64,000 nt of DNA, from assembly GCF_024508295.1 (NCBI RefSeq), contig NZ_CP101990.1:372001-436000 (forward strand), in the 5' to 3' direction. Positions 16,518-25,689 of the stretch are shown piece by piece. Position 1 is the first letter of the stretch, and each line of letters begins with the position of its first letter. The stretch is from Aeromicrobium duanguangcaii (GTDB lineage: Bacteria > Actinomycetota > Actinomycetes > Propionibacteriales > Nocardioidaceae). Made by a program: the position numbers and the translations under genes. The notes under the pieces are model-generated. The model did no database searches and was not told where the DNA came from. It was given only the letters and a program-made list of their open reading frames with translations.

Positions 16518-17837
16518 ATGAGCACCACGGCATCCGAGGCACTGTTCGCCCGGGCGAAGCAGGTCTCGCCGGGCGGGGTGAACTCGCCGGTCCGCGCCTT
16601 CCGCGCCGTCGGCGGCACCCCGCGCTTCATGGCCTCGGGATCAGGCGCCTGGCTGACCGACGCCGACGGCAACCGCTTCGTCGACCTCGTCGGCTCGTGG
16701 GGCCCGATGCTGCTGGGCCACGCCCACCCCGAGGTCATCGAGGCCGTCACGGCCGCCGCCGCCCGGGGAACCAGCTTCGGCACCCCCGCCGAGCCCGAGG
16801 TCCTGCTGGCCGAGGAGATCGTCGCCCGCACGCCGGTCGAGCGGGTCCGCATGGTCTCGTCGGGCACCGAGGCGACGATGTCGGCCATCCGGCTGGCCCG
16901 CGGCTTCACCGGTCGCGATCGGGTCGTGAAGTTCAGCGGTTGCTACCACGGTCACGTCGATGCGCTGCTGGCCGAGGCCGGCTCCGGTGTCGTCACCCTG
17001 GGCATCCCCGGCACGCCCGGCGTCCCGGCCCACGTCACCGCCGACACGATCGTGCTGCCGTACAACGACCCGGCCGCCGTCGACGCGGCGTTCGCGCAGT
17101 ACGGCGACCAGATCGCCTGCGTCATCACCGAGGCCGCAGCCGGGAACATGGGCGTCGTCCCGCCCCAGCCGGGCTTCAACGCCCACCTCTCGAAGGCCTG
17201 CGCCGAGCACGGCGCCCTGTTCATCACCGACGAGGTCATGACCGGCTTCCGTGCGGCCCGCAGCGGGTACTGGCAGATCGACGGCGCGACCGAGGGCTGG
17301 CAGCCCGACCTGATGACCTTCGGCAAGGTCATGGGCGGCGGCTTCCCCGCAGCCGCGTTCGGCGGCCGCGCCGAGATCATGGACCTGCTCGCCCCGGTGG
17401 GCCCCGTCTACCAGGCCGGCACGCTCTCGGGGAACCCCGTCGCGACCACCGCCGGCCTCGCGACCCTGCGGCTGGCCACCCCCGAGGTGTACGAGCGCCT
17501 CGCGGCGACGTCGTCGCAGGTGCAGAAGCTCGTGACCGACGCGCTGGCCGAGGCCGGGGTGCCGCACGTCGTGCAGAGCGCCGGCACGATGTTCAGCGTC
17601 TTCTGGGGCGTCTCGACCCCCGTCACGGACTTCGCCGGCGCCCAGGCGCAGGACACCGCCGCCTACACCGCCTTCTTCCACGCCATGCTCGACGCGGGGG
17701 TCTACCTGCCGCCGAGCGCCTACGAGGCGTGGTTCCTGTCCGCCGCGCACGACCCCGAGGTCGACTCCGCACCACTGTCTAGACTGGCCGAGGCCCTGCC
17801 CGCCGCCGCGCGCGCGGCGGCAGCAGCGGTCCGCTGA
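16518..17837 (+). CDS. hemL: Glutamate-1-semialdehyde 2,1-aminomutase
   Basis: A 439-residue PLP enzyme of the class III aminotransferase fold that converts glutamate-1-semialdehyde to aminolevulinate, the product of HemA made into the substrate of HemB. It starts with the typical [37 protein letters not shown] and GCYHGHVD mark the cofactor cradle; [10 protein letters not shown] binds the pyridine nitrogen; the Schiff-base Lys is in [17 protein letters not shown] (about residue 270). AAGGAG precedes the ATG. Spaced 19 bases from hemB, so likely the same operon. Confidence 0.97.
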   Translation: MSTTASEALFARAKQVSPGGVNSPVRAFRAVGGTPRFMASGSGAWLTDADGNRFVDLVGSWGPMLLGHAHPEVIEAVTAAAARGTSFGTPAEPEVLLAEEIVARTPVERVRMVSSGTEATMSAIRLARGFTGRDRVVKFSGCYHGHVDALLAEAGSGVVTLGIPGTPGVPAHVTADTIVLPYNDPAAVDAAFAQYGDQIACVITEAAAGNMGVVPPQPGFNAHLSKACAEHGALFITDEVMTGFRAARSGYWQIDGATEGWQPDLMTFGKVMGGGFPAAAFGGRAEIMDLLAPVGPVYQAGTLSGNPVATTAGLATLRLATPEVYERLAATSSQVQKLVTDALAEAGVPHVVQSAGTMFSVFWGVSTPVTDFAGAQAQDTAAYTAFFHAMLDAGVYLPPSAYEAWFLSAAHDPEVDSAPLSRLAEALPAAARAAAAAVR

Positions 17838-17853
17838 CACGAAGGAACACCAG

Positions 17854-18504
17854 ATGAGCACCCGCACGATCGTCCACCTGATGCGCCACGGCGAGGTCCA
17901 CAACCCCTCGGGGGTCCTGTACGGACGGCTGGCGGGCTACAACCTGTCCGACCTCGGCAACGAGATGGCCGCCACGGTCGCGAAGTCGTTGAAGTCGAAC
18001 GACATCACGCACCTGGTCGCCTCCCCGCTCGAGCGGGCCCAGCAGACCGCCCGCCCGGTCGCCGACATCCTCAAGCTGCCCATCCACACCGACGAGCGCG
18101 TCATCGAGGCGGGCAACAAGTTCGAGGGCCGCACCGTCGGCGTCGGCCCCAAGGCCTTCCTGAACCCGCGCTTCTGGCCGTGGCTGTGGAATCCGTTCCG
18201 CCCGTCCTGGGGCGAGGCGTACGCACACATCGCCGCCCGCATGCTGCTGGCGATCGACGACGCCCGCGAGGCGGCGCGCGGTCACGAGGCACTCATCGTG
18301 TCGCACCAGCTGCCGGTGTGGATCGCGCGAAAGTCCTACGAGAAGGGCCGCTTCGCGCACGATCCGCGCAACCGCCAGTGCAACCTGGCCAGCCTCACGA
18401 CCCTGACCTTCGAGGACGACACGTTCACGGGCCTGGTCTACAGCGAGCCCGCCGGTCACCTCATCCCCGATGCCCTGCGAGGCAAGTTCGTCGGAGGGGC
18501 ATGA
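17854..18504 (+). CDS. Histidine phosphatase family protein (phosphoglycerate-mutase-like)
   Basis: A 216-residue cytosolic protein with the phosphatase RHG motif in VHLMRHGEVHNPSG (His nucleophile) and the second catalytic His in EALIVSHQLPVWI. The substrate-specificity insert (PWLWNPFRPSWGEAYAHIA) differs from true phosphoglycerate mutases. An orthologous gene (Rv0525) lies between hemL and the ResA-like gene in M. tuberculosis, so its place at the head of a cytochrome c maturation operon is conserved, though its role there is unknown. Starts 17 bases after hemL with GAAGGAA upstream and overlaps the next gene by ATGA. Confidence 0.87.
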   Translation: MSTRTIVHLMRHGEVHNPSGVLYGRLAGYNLSDLGNEMAATVAKSLKSNDITHLVASPLERAQQTARPVADILKLPIHTDERVIEAGNKFEGRTVGVGPKAFLNPRFWPWLWNPFRPSWGEAYAHIAARMLLAIDDAREAARGHEALIVSHQLPVWIARKSYEKGRFAHDPRNRQCNLASLTTLTFEDDTFTGLVYSEPAGHLIPDALRGKFVGGA

Positions 18505-19076
18505 CTGCCGTGCGGTTCTCGCGACTCGCGGTGGTCGCTCTGCTGGCGCTCGTTCTCTCGGCCTGCATCGGCGGCGTCAAGGACACCGGTGACGACGGCT
18601 TCATCAGCGGCAGCGGCGAGATCACCTTCATCGACCCGGGCAAGCGCAAGCCGGCTCCCGTGCTGAGCGGCACGGACCTCGACGGGCAGTCGATCAGCAC
18701 CGAGGACTTCGCCGGCAAGGTGCTGGTCGTGAACCTCTGGGGTTCCTGGTGCGCACCGTGCCGCAAGGAGGCCCCGGCCCTGCAGAAGGCCTCCACTGAG
18801 CTGGCCGACCAGAACGTCCAGTTCGTCGGGCTGCTGACGAAGGACGACCCGGCCTCGGCCAAGGCGTTCAACGCCAAGTTCGACATCACCTACCCGAGCA
18901 TCGACGACTCCGCCGGCCGCAACCAGGCCGCCTTCGCCGACACTCTGCCCTCGGTGGCGATCCCGACGACGTGGATCGTCGACTCCAACGGCAAGGTCGC
19001 CGCCCGCGTGATGGGCGAGCTCACCGACGCGACGCTGCGGGGACTGGTCGAGCAGACCAAGAAGAGCACCCAGTGA
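18501..19076 (+). CDS. TlpA/ResA-like thiol-disulfide oxidoreductase, lipoprotein
   Basis: A 191-residue extracytoplasmic thioredoxin-fold protein. The N-terminus is a lipoprotein signal with lipobox LSAC at about residues 19-22, so it is anchored to the outer face of the membrane. The active site is GSWCAPCRKEAP (WCxxC), and the cis-Pro segment is VAIPTTWIV. In System II cytochrome c maturation this protein reduces apocytochrome CxxCH cysteines before haem attachment. Electrons would come from the CcdA protein encoded next. Start overlaps the phosphatase stop (ATGA). Confidence 0.92.
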   Translation: MTAVRFSRLAVVALLALVLSACIGGVKDTGDDGFISGSGEITFIDPGKRKPAPVLSGTDLDGQSISTEDFAGKVLVVNLWGSWCAPCRKEAPALQKASTELADQNVQFVGLLTKDDPASAKAFNAKFDITYPSIDDSAGRNQAAFADTLPSVAIPTTWIVDSNGKVAARVMGELTDATLRGLVEQTKKSTQ

Positions 19077-19834
19077 TCGGGACCGACGTCGGCGACTGGT
19101 TCCTGGACACCGCCGCCTCGGGCAACCTCGTCCTCACGGTGCCGGTCGCTCTGCTGGCCGGACTGGTCTCGTTCTTCAGCCCCTGCGTCGTGCCGCTGCT
19201 TCCGGGCTATCTGTCCTACGTCTCGGGCGTCGCCGTCACCGAGCTCGAGTCGGCGCGACGTCGCCGCATCGTGCTGGGCGCCGTGCTGTTCGTGCTGGGC
19301 TTCAGTGCCGTGTTCGTCGCCGGAGGGGCCCTCTTCGGGGCCGTCGGCCAGGAGCTGCTGCCGTACCAGCGTGAGATCTCCATCGGCGCGGGCGTCCTGC
19401 TCGTCGTGATGGGCGTCGCCTTCCTCGGGTTCGTGCCGCTGCTGCAGCGCGACGTGCGGGCGCACGGCGTCCGCCGGGTCGGCCTGCTCGCCGCACCCGT
19501 GCTGGGCGTCGTCTTCGGCGTCGGCTGGACGCCGTGCATCGGGCCCACGCTGGCGGCCGTCCTCGCACTCTCGGCGAACGAGGCCACCGCCGGACGCGGC
19601 GCCTTCCTGACCCTGGTCTACTGCCTCGGGCTCGGCCTGCCCTTCGTGCTCGCCGCCCTGTTCCTCAGTCGTTTCCTGCGCCTCACCGGCTGGGTCCGCC
19701 GCCACCAACGGGCGGTCTCCACCGCCGGCGGCGTGCTGTTGATCGTCACCGGCGTGCTGCTCGTGACGGGCTGGTGGCAGGACCTGGTCATCTCCCTGCA
19801 GCACTGGATCGGTGGATTCGAGGTCCCCCTGTGA
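19073..19834 (+). CDS. ccdA: CcdA/DsbD-like membrane thiol-electron carrier
   Basis: A 253-residue integral membrane protein with six predicted helices. The first redox Cys is in SFFSPCVVPLLPGYLSYVSG and the second in GVGWTPCIGPTLAAVLAL, the paired Pro-Cys motifs of CcdA. It moves reducing equivalents from cytosolic thioredoxin across the membrane to the ResA-like lipoprotein encoded just upstream. GTG at 19073 overlaps the preceding stop and the gene ends inside the resB start, so the whole set is translationally coupled. Confidence 0.94.
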   Translation: MIGTDVGDWFLDTAASGNLVLTVPVALLAGLVSFFSPCVVPLLPGYLSYVSGVAVTELESARRRRIVLGAVLFVLGFSAVFVAGGALFGAVGQELLPYQREISIGAGVLLVVMGVAFLGFVPLLQRDVRAHGVRRVGLLAAPVLGVVFGVGWTPCIGPTLAAVLALSANEATAGRGAFLTLVYCLGLGLPFVLAALFLSRFLRLTGWVRRHQRAVSTAGGVLLIVTGVLLVTGWWQDLVISLQHWIGGFEVPL

Positions 19835-21408
19835 GCCCCCGCGAACGGCGCGACGAGCGCGCCTCCGAATTGCGTCCCCTGGAGTTCCTGCGCTGGGCGT
19901 GGCGTCAGCTGACGTCGATGCGCACGGCCCTGCTGCTCCTGCTGCTGCTGGCCGTGGCTGCCGTGCCGGGGTCGTTCATCCCGCAGCGCGGCGTCGACGC
20001 CAGCGCGGTGACGCGGTACTACATCGAGCATCCCGACCTGGCGCCCGTGCTGGAGAAGCTGGGCATGTTCAGCGTCTTCTCGTCGGTGTGGTTCAGCGCC
20101 ATCTACCTGCTGCTGATGGTCTCGCTGATCGGCTGCATCCTGCCGCGCACCAAGGTCTACGCGAAGGCGCTGCGGACGCGACCGCCCCGCGCGCCGCGCA
20201 ACTTCTCGCGGCTGCCGGCGTCGGCGGAGTTCGAGACCGACGCCTCCGTCTCCGACGTCCTCGCCGCGGGCCGCAAGGCCCTGGGCCGAGCCCGCGTCGA
20301 CGTGGTCGAGGACGGTGACTCCGGCGAGCTGCGGGCCGAGAAGGGCTACCTGCGCGAGCTGGGCAACCTGGTCTTCCACATCTGCATCCTCATCGCGCTC
20401 GTCGGCGTGGCCATCGGCTCGCTGTGGGGCTACCGCGGCAACGTCGTGATCACCGAGGGCGAGGGCTTCAGCAACACCCTGTCGCAGTACGACGAGTTCT
20501 CCTCCGGATCGCTCTTCAACGCCGACACGGACCTCGAGCCCTGGTCGCTCGAGCTCGATGACGTGCTGACCCGCTTCTACGTCGAGGGAAACAACCGCGG
20601 CGCCCCGAGACTCTTCCGGGTAACCGGCACCTACTCCGAGGGCGGCAAGGACCGCGGCGACTACTCGATCGAGGTCAACCACCCGCTGTCCATCGGCGGT
20701 GAGGACGTCTTCCTGGTCGGCCAGGGCTACGCCCCGGTCCTGCGGATCACCGACTCCTCGGGCAAGGTCGCGTTCGACGGACCCGTGCCCTTCCTGCCCT
20801 CCGACGCGACCTACACGTCCACCGGTGTGGTGAAGGTGCCGGACGCCGACGGCGACCAGCTCGGATTCCAGGGCTTCTTCCTGCCCACGGCGTTCTCGGC
20901 CGATCCCGACGAGCCGTCCGTCTCGGTGTTCCCCGGCGCCCTCAACCCGCGAATCGGCATGAACCTGTGGACCGGCGACCTCGGCCTGGACGACGGCACC
21001 GCGCAGTCCGTCTACTCGCTCGACACGTCCAAGATGACGCAGGTCAAGGACGGCGACGGCAACTTCCGCATCGACCTCGGCCCCGGCGAGAGCCAGAAGC
21101 TGCCCGGCGGCGGCTCGATCGAGTTCGTCGAGCTGCGCCAGTTCGCCCGCCTGCAGATCGGGCACACGCCGGTCGTGTGGCTGCCGCTGTTCGGCGTCGG
21201 CCTGGGAATCGTGGGCCTGAGCGGCTCGCTGCTCGTACGGCCGCGGCGCACCTGGATCCGCGCCCGCCGCGACGGGTCACGTACCGTGGTGGAGGTGGCA
21301 GCGCTCGATCGGGTGCCGCGCGACGACCTGCCGGCCGATCTCGACGAGTTTCTCGCGCGGTTCCGCGCGGGCCTGGATGACAGCACGGAGAGCAGGGAAC
21401 GCACATGA
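19831..21408 (+). CDS. resB: Cytochrome c biogenesis protein ResB (Ccs1)
   Basis: A 525-residue membrane protein of System II cytochrome c maturation. Helix 1 is MRTALLLLLLLAVAAVPGSF followed by the characteristic IPQRG; helices 2 and 3 lie near residues 90-110 and 180-200 (LVFHICILIALVGVAIGSLWGY). A large extracytoplasmic domain (about 205-445) and a final helix (VVWLPLFGVGLGIVGLSGSLLV) follow. ResB works with CcsB to move haem and ligate it to apocytochrome c. GTG start overlaps ccdA and the stop overlaps ccsB by ATGA. Confidence 0.94.
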   Translation: MSPRERRDERASELRPLEFLRWAWRQLTSMRTALLLLLLLAVAAVPGSFIPQRGVDASAVTRYYIEHPDLAPVLEKLGMFSVFSSVWFSAIYLLLMVSLIGCILPRTKVYAKALRTRPPRAPRNFSRLPASAEFETDASVSDVLAAGRKALGRARVDVVEDGDSGELRAEKGYLRELGNLVFHICILIALVGVAIGSLWGYRGNVVITEGEGFSNTLSQYDEFSSGSLFNADTDLEPWSLELDDVLTRFYVEGNNRGAPRLFRVTGTYSEGGKDRGDYSIEVNHPLSIGGEDVFLVGQGYAPVLRITDSSGKVAFDGPVPFLPSDATYTSTGVVKVPDADGDQLGFQGFFLPTAFSADPDEPSVSVFPGALNPRIGMNLWTGDLGLDDGTAQSVYSLDTSKMTQVKDGDGNFRIDLGPGESQKLPGGGSIEFVELRQFARLQIGHTPVVWLPLFGVGLGIVGLSGSLLVRPRRTWIRARRDGSRTVVEVAALDRVPRDDLPADLDEFLARFRAGLDDSTESRERT

Positions 21409-22346
21409 CGACGGACCAGCTGGCGCAGATCTCGAACTACCTGACCGGTGGTGGCTTCGTGGTCGTGTGCATCGCGTTCTTCTGTCACGTGGCCGAGTGG
21501 ATCAGCGCCCGTCGCCAGACGCCCGCCGCGGCTGAGGTCGGCGCCGGCGCCGGTGGCGCCGTGGCCGTCGCGCCGCAGGAGGTGCCGCCCCCGGCCGACC
21601 GCTTCGTCGGCATCGCGGTCTCGCTCACCGGCCTGGCCGCACTGCTGCTGATCGGCAGCTCGGTCACCCGCGGCCTGGCCACCCAGCGCGCGCCCTTCGG
21701 CAACATGTACGAGTTCGGCGTCACCGGCACCGCGATCGCGCTGAGCGTCTACATGATCCTGGTGTGGCGCGCGAAGATCCAGTGGCTCGGCGGTGTCGTG
21801 CTGGCGGTGTGCCTGTTCATCCTGGCGATGTCGATCTCGACCTACACGCCCGCCGGCCCGCTGGTGCCCGCGCTGAACACGTTCTGGAAGTACATCCACG
21901 TCGGCTCGATCATGGTCGCCGCGGCGATGTTCATGGTCGGCGGCGCGGCCAGCGTCCTCTACCTGATCAAGCAGCGCGCGGAGGATCGCGGAAGCGTGGG
22001 CCCCGTGCTCAGCCGGTTCCCGGCCGCGGCCCGCATCGACCAGTTCGCCTTCCGCTTCAACGCCGTCGGCTTCCCGCTGTGGACGTTCGGTGCCCTCATC
22101 ACCGGTCCGATCTGGGCCCACCTGGCCTGGGGACGCTACTGGGGCTGGGACCCCAAGGAGGTCTGGGCGCTCATCACCTGGATCGTCTATGCGGGCTACC
22201 TGCACGCGCGGGTCACTGCCGGATGGAAGGGCAAGCGCGCGGCGTACCTGGCGCTCGTCGGCTTCGCCACGTTCATCTTCAGCTACTACGTGGTGAACCT
22301 CATGGCGTCGGAGTTCGGCGTCTTCAGTCAGCACACGTACGCGTAG
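21405..22346 (+). CDS. ccsB: Cytochrome c biogenesis protein CcsB (CcsA family)
   Basis: A 313-residue polytopic membrane protein of the haem-handling family. The tryptophan-rich haem-binding WWD motif appears as GRYWGWDPKEVWALITWIVY (about residues 243-262), and conserved flanking histidines are present (HIHVGS-like KYIHVGSIMVAA). It forms the System II cytochrome c synthetase with ResB. It is the last gene of the operon; a modest hairpin (22356-22382) follows before a convergent gene. Confidence 0.95.
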   Translation: MTTDQLAQISNYLTGGGFVVVCIAFFCHVAEWISARRQTPAAAEVGAGAGGAVAVAPQEVPPPADRFVGIAVSLTGLAALLLIGSSVTRGLATQRAPFGNMYEFGVTGTAIALSVYMILVWRAKIQWLGGVVLAVCLFILAMSISTYTPAGPLVPALNTFWKYIHVGSIMVAAAMFMVGGAASVLYLIKQRAEDRGSVGPVLSRFPAAARIDQFAFRFNAVGFPLWTFGALITGPIWAHLAWGRYWGWDPKEVWALITWIVYAGYLHARVTAGWKGKRAAYLALVGFATFIFSYYVVNLMASEFGVFSQHTYA

Positions 22347-22355
22347 GAGAGACGG

Positions 22356-22382
22356 GGGCGGCGTCGCTGGTGTGAGCCGCCC
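22356..22382. terminator. Weak hairpin between convergent genes
   Basis: GGGCGGC (22356-22362) pairs with GCCGCCC (22376-22382) over a 13-base loop, ten bases after the ccsB stop. There is no T-tract, so intrinsic termination is uncertain. Confidence 0.35.
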
Positions 22383-22395
22383 GCATCCTGAGGTC

Positions 22396-23004
22396 TCAGT
22401 AGGAGACCCACTGCGTGGTCAAGGGTGCTGTGGTGCAATGGGCCACCGTGAACAAGCACGAGAACGATGTGGACTGCACCCGCTTGAGTGTCGTGTAGTT
22501 CTTGCCTTGCCGCTTGACGTAGATCTCGTGGCTCGGCACCGCACGGACGCTCCCCGCATAGATCGACACGCGCTTCTTCTCGACGCGGAGGACGAACTTC
22601 GACGCGATCGGCTTGATGGTGGAGTCGCAGAACGGGTTCTTCGCCTTGAGCGCGATCTCGACGAGCGCGCCCTTCGAGTCACGTACAAGTTCGAGGGGAA
22701 GACCAACCGTGACCTTCGCAGTCTTCTTCGACCAATCGAACAGGACGACCATGTCGAGTCGGGCCCCCGGGTTGGTGGCCGACCACGACCGGTTGTCGCC
22801 GGAGAAGCGGTAGGGCGTCTTGCCCTTCGGGGTACATGGTCCGTTCTGGACGAGGTTGGTGGCCGGCGTGTACTTCGGGCTGATGAAGGCTCGGTAGCGC
22901 AGGGACAGGTCGTTCTTGTCAGCTGCGTGGCTGGGCGCCTGGCAGGACAGGGTGACGATGATGGTGGTCAGGACGACCGCGATGGCGCGAGTCTGGAATT
23001 TCAA
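22396..23004 (-). CDS. Hypothetical secreted protein
   Basis: I recognise no family. About 202 residues. A signal peptide is clear (KFQTRAIAVVLTTIIVTLSC, then SHAA-DKND as probable cleavage site). The mature part looks beta-rich, with Cys residues in NGPCTPKG, NPFCDSTI, SFSCLFT and AHCTTAP that could form two disulfides. The preferred start is TTG at 23004, preceded by GGGGAA; the frame is open to 23109. It lies between the conserved cytochrome c operon and an ABC transporter, and one 60-base stretch near its 3' end (22441-22500) is 57% GC, lower than its neighbours. It may be a lineage-specific insertion. Confidence 0.65.
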   Translation of the reverse strand: MKFQTRAIAVVLTTIIVTLSCQAPSHAADKNDLSLRYRAFISPKYTPATNLVQNGPCTPKGKTPYRFSGDNRSWSATNPGARLDMVVLFDWSKKTAKVTVGLPLELVRDSKGALVEIALKAKNPFCDSTIKPIASKFVLRVEKKRVSIYAGSVRAVPSHEIYVKRQGKNYTTLKRVQSTSFSCLFTVAHCTTAPLTTQWVSY

Positions 23005-23087
23005 GGGATTCCCCGATCGACTGTGTGGAGTCGGATCACTGCATGCGGAGGTTCGGCCCGACAGGACCTGGGGCCGCTCTGGTCGTC

Positions 23088-23093
23088 TAGGGT
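23088..23093 (+). promoter_or_regulatory. Leaderless -10 element of the ABC transporter operon
   Basis: TAGGGT ends six bases before the ATG at 23100. No ribosome-binding site is present, consistent with a leaderless message. Confidence 0.55.
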
Positions 23094-23099
23094 CGCCCC

Positions 23100-24002
23100 A
23101 TGGCTGCACGCATCGAGGTCGCCGGCCTCACCAAGACCTACGGAGACCTGGCGGCCGTCGACGACCTGACGTTCACCGTCGAGACCGGTGAGTTCTTCGG
23201 ACTCCTGGGCCCGAACGGCGCCGGGAAGACGACCGCGCTGGAGATGATCGAAGGGCTGCGCAAGCCCGACGCCGGCACCGTCGCCATCGATGGCCACGAC
23301 CCGTGGAAGCGGGACCCGGCCCTCCAGCGGCGCCTGGGTGTGCAGCTGCAGTCGTCGGCGTTCTTCGAGCGGCTCTCGGCGCGCGAGCAGCTGTCGACGT
23401 TCGCCGCCCTGTACGGGGCGCCCGCGGAGCGGGTCGACCAGCTGCTGGTCGAGGTCGGGCTGGAGGACAAGGCCGAGTCGCCCGTCGAGAAGCTCTCCGG
23501 CGGCCAGGCCCAGCGGCTGTCCATCGCGTGCGCGCTGGTGCACGACCCCGAGATCGTCTTCCTCGACGAGCCCACCGCGGCACTGGACCCGCAGGCCCGA
23601 CGAAACCTCTGGGACTTCCTGGAGGGCCTCAACGAGTCCGGGAGGACCGTCATCCTGACGACGCACTACATGGAGGAGGCCGAGTTCCTCTGCGACCGCG
23701 TCGCCATCATCGACCACGGCCGTCTGCTCAAGCTCGACTCGCCGGCCGCGCTGGTCCGCGATCTCGACGCCCCGACCCGCATCAGTCTGGCGCCCGGCGC
23801 GATCGAGGAGCGCGAGGCCGCGGCCATCGCCGGCGTCGACCAGGTAAGGGTCCACCCCGACCGCACCGAGATCTCGACCCGCCGGCCCGCCGAGGTGCTG
23901 GCCGAGCTGGCCCGGCGTGACGCCCTGGCGGGGCTCACCGCCTCGGGGGCGACCCTCGAGGACGTCTTCCTGGACCTGACCGGACGGGAGTACCGCTCGT
24001 GA
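23100..24002 (+). CDS. ABC-2 type transporter, ATP-binding protein
   Basis: A 300-residue ATPase. Walker A is GPNGAGKTT (about residues 38-46), the Q-loop lies near VQLQSSAFFERL, the signature is LSGGQAQRLSIACAL (about 132-146), Walker B is VFLDEPTAALDP, and the switch His is in ILTTHYMEEAE. The C-terminal ~80 residues match the regulatory extension of drug- or polyketide-exporting ABC-2 ATPases. It partners with the permease encoded next (GTGA overlap) as an exporter. Substrate unknown. The start is supported by the leaderless -10 and the lack of any Shine-Dalgarno sequence. Confidence 0.93.
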   Translation: MAARIEVAGLTKTYGDLAAVDDLTFTVETGEFFGLLGPNGAGKTTALEMIEGLRKPDAGTVAIDGHDPWKRDPALQRRLGVQLQSSAFFERLSAREQLSTFAALYGAPAERVDQLLVEVGLEDKAESPVEKLSGGQAQRLSIACALVHDPEIVFLDEPTAALDPQARRNLWDFLEGLNESGRTVILTTHYMEEAEFLCDRVAIIDHGRLLKLDSPAALVRDLDAPTRISLAPGAIEEREAAAIAGVDQVRVHPDRTEISTRRPAEVLAELARRDALAGLTASGATLEDVFLDLTGREYRS

Positions 24003-25057
24003 GGGCCTTCCTGTCGCTGTCGCGCGCGATGTTCCTGGGATTCATCCGCGACCGCATGACGCTGTTCTGGGCCGTGCTGTTCCCGCTGATGTTCCTGGTG
24101 CTCTTCGGCGGCCTGCTGACCGATCAGGGCGACTCCCAGCTGGCGGTCGGGCAGGTGGGCGACGTCGCCGCGTTGGACCGGATGCCCGCGGAGGCGCGAA
24201 AGACCCTGGAGCGCAGCCTCGACATCCAGAAGGTCGACGACGAGAAGGCGGCGCTGCAGGAGGTCCGTGACGGCGACCTCGCCGCACTGGTCAGCGAGGA
24301 CGGCGACCGGCTGGTCGTGCGCTACTCGCAGGCCGACCAGGTCGCGGCCGCGCGGGTCCAGGCCACCTTCCAGGGCATCGTCGACTCGGCCAACCTGGCC
24401 CGCAGCGGCGCCCGTCCGGGCTACTCGCTCGAGACCCAGCAGGTGGAGGACGAGTCGCTCGAGGCGATCCAGTACGTCACGCCGAGCCTGCTCGGCTGGG
24501 CCATCGCGATGAGCGCGACCTTCGGCGCCGCCACCAACCTGGTGAACTGGCGTCGCACCGGGCTGCTGCGCCGGTTGCGGCTGGCGCCGGTGCGCACGTC
24601 GTCCGTCGTCCTGGCGCGCGTCGGGGTCAGCCTGGTCGTGGCCCTGGGCCAGACGGCGATCTTCATCTCGCTGGCGGTCTTCGCCTTCGGGCTGAAGTTG
24701 GACGGCGCCTGGCCGCTGGTCATCCCGCTGGTGCTGGCGGGCACGCTCGCGTTCCTGGCTATCGGCCTGCTCGCCGGAGCCATCAGCAAGACCGAGGAGG
24801 GCGCGGTCGGGCTGGCGAACTTCATCGTGCTGCCGATGGCGTTCCTGTCCGGATCCTTCTTCACCCTCGACGGCGCACCGGAGTGGCTGCAGGCGATCAG
24901 CCGGCTGCTCCCGCTGCGTCACCTGAACGACGGGATGCTCGACGTGATGGTGCGCGGACACGGCGTCGAGGCCGTCTGGCAGCCGCTGCTGATCCTGCTG
25001 GGCTTCGCCGCCGTCTTCTCGCTGATCGCCTCGCGGCTCTTCCGCTGGGAGACCTGA
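23999..25057 (+). CDS. ABC-2 type transporter permease
   Basis: A 352-residue membrane protein. Helix 1 (MTLFWAVLFPLMFLVLFGGL) is followed by a ~150-residue extracytoplasmic domain and then a block of five helices from TPSLLGWAIAMSATFGAATN to the C-terminus. This is the ABC2_membrane_3/YhfJ-like layout. The family motif ending LPLRHLNDGMLDVM before the last helix is present. It pairs with the ATPase just upstream. It ends four bases from the convergent small membrane protein. Confidence 0.92.
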   Translation: MRAFLSLSRAMFLGFIRDRMTLFWAVLFPLMFLVLFGGLLTDQGDSQLAVGQVGDVAALDRMPAEARKTLERSLDIQKVDDEKAALQEVRDGDLAALVSEDGDRLVVRYSQADQVAAARVQATFQGIVDSANLARSGARPGYSLETQQVEDESLEAIQYVTPSLLGWAIAMSATFGAATNLVNWRRTGLLRRLRLAPVRTSSVVLARVGVSLVVALGQTAIFISLAVFAFGLKLDGAWPLVIPLVLAGTLAFLAIGLLAGAISKTEEGAVGLANFIVLPMAFLSGSFFTLDGAPEWLQAISRLLPLRHLNDGMLDVMVRGHGVEAVWQPLLILLGFAAVFSLIASRLFRWET

Positions 25058-25061
25058 GGGG

Positions 25062-25325
25062 TCAGAGCCCGCGCAGGTAGTCCGGGTCGTCGTCGGGTCC
25101 GAGCGGACGCGGCGGCCCGGGACGGCGCGGTCCGCCGGTCGAGCGGCCCTTGGCGACGCCAAAGATGATCCACAGCAGCGCGCCGGCGTAGGGCGCCAGC
25201 ACGATCAACAGCGCCCAGCCCCACTTCGGCATGTGCTGGACGCGGTCACGGGGCGTGGCCACCAGGTCGTAGAGGCAGTAGACCGTCAGGACCACCGCCG
25301 CGAGTACCAGGAAGACCTTGCCCAT
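25062..25325 (-). CDS. Small membrane protein with PLD-nuclease N-terminal-like domain
   Basis: An 87-residue protein with two membrane helices (VFLVLAAVVLTVYCLYDLV and WGWALLIVLAPYAGALLWIIFG) separated by a short basic loop. The RVQHMPKWGWALLI core matches the phospholipase D nuclease N-terminal (PLDc_N) domain common in actinobacteria. The tail is Pro/Arg/Gly-rich. The frame is open to 25619, but ATG at 25325 has TACGCT ending six bases upstream and gives the usual family length. Function unknown; no nuclease residues are present. Confidence 0.82.
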   Translation of the reverse strand: MGKVFLVLAAVVLTVYCLYDLVATPRDRVQHMPKWGWALLIVLAPYAGALLWIIFGVAKGRSTGGPRRPGPPRPLGPDDDPDYLRGL

Positions 25326-25331
25326 GGGGTG

Positions 25332-25337
25332 AGCGTA
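25332..25337 (-). promoter_or_regulatory. Leaderless -10 element of the PLDc_N-like gene
   Basis: TACGCT on the minus strand ends six bases before the ATG at 25325. Confidence 0.5.
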
Positions 25338-25409
25338 CCGACCCCGATCCAGCCGCGCGGGCCGACGGCGGAGGTCCTCACCGGCGCCGGGGGACTCGGG
25401 GCCAGCCAC

Positions 25410-25415
25410 TAGAAT
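25410..25415 (+). promoter_or_regulatory. Near-leaderless -10 element of the DUF4229 gene
   Basis: TAGAAT ends seven bases before the ATG at 25423; close to the TATAAT consensus and without an intervening ribosome-binding site. Confidence 0.5.
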
Positions 25416-25422
25416 TCGGGTC

Positions 25423-25689
25423 ATGAAGGCCTTCTGGACGTACACGCTGGCTCGACTCGGGGTCTTCCTCGCCACCTGGGCGGTCCTGTGGGGACTGTCG
25501 CGACTGGTGTTCGAGGGCGGCACGGTGCTGGACCTGTGGGTCCTGCTGCTCGCGCTGATCGTGTCGTCGATCATCTCGATCCTCGCGTTGCGGGGCATGC
25601 GCGACCGCGTCGCAATCAAGCTGCAGGAGCGGGCTCGGTCCCTGAACGACCGGATCGAGGAGTCCCGTCGTGCCGAAGACGTCGACTGA
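25423..25689 (+). CDS. DUF4229 small membrane protein
   Basis: An 88-residue protein with two helices ([21 protein letters not shown] and [22 protein letters not shown]) and a basic cytosolic tail, matching actinobacterial DUF4229 proteins. The helix break LRGMRDRVA is typical. The function of the family is unknown; the locus is often close to menaquinone genes. The 3' end overlaps the PLP enzyme by 20 bases, so the two share a message. Confidence 0.82.
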   Translation: MKAFWTYTLARLGVFLATWAVLWGLSRLVFEGGTVLDLWVLLLALIVSSIISILALRGMRDRVAIKLQERARSLNDRIEESRRAEDVD

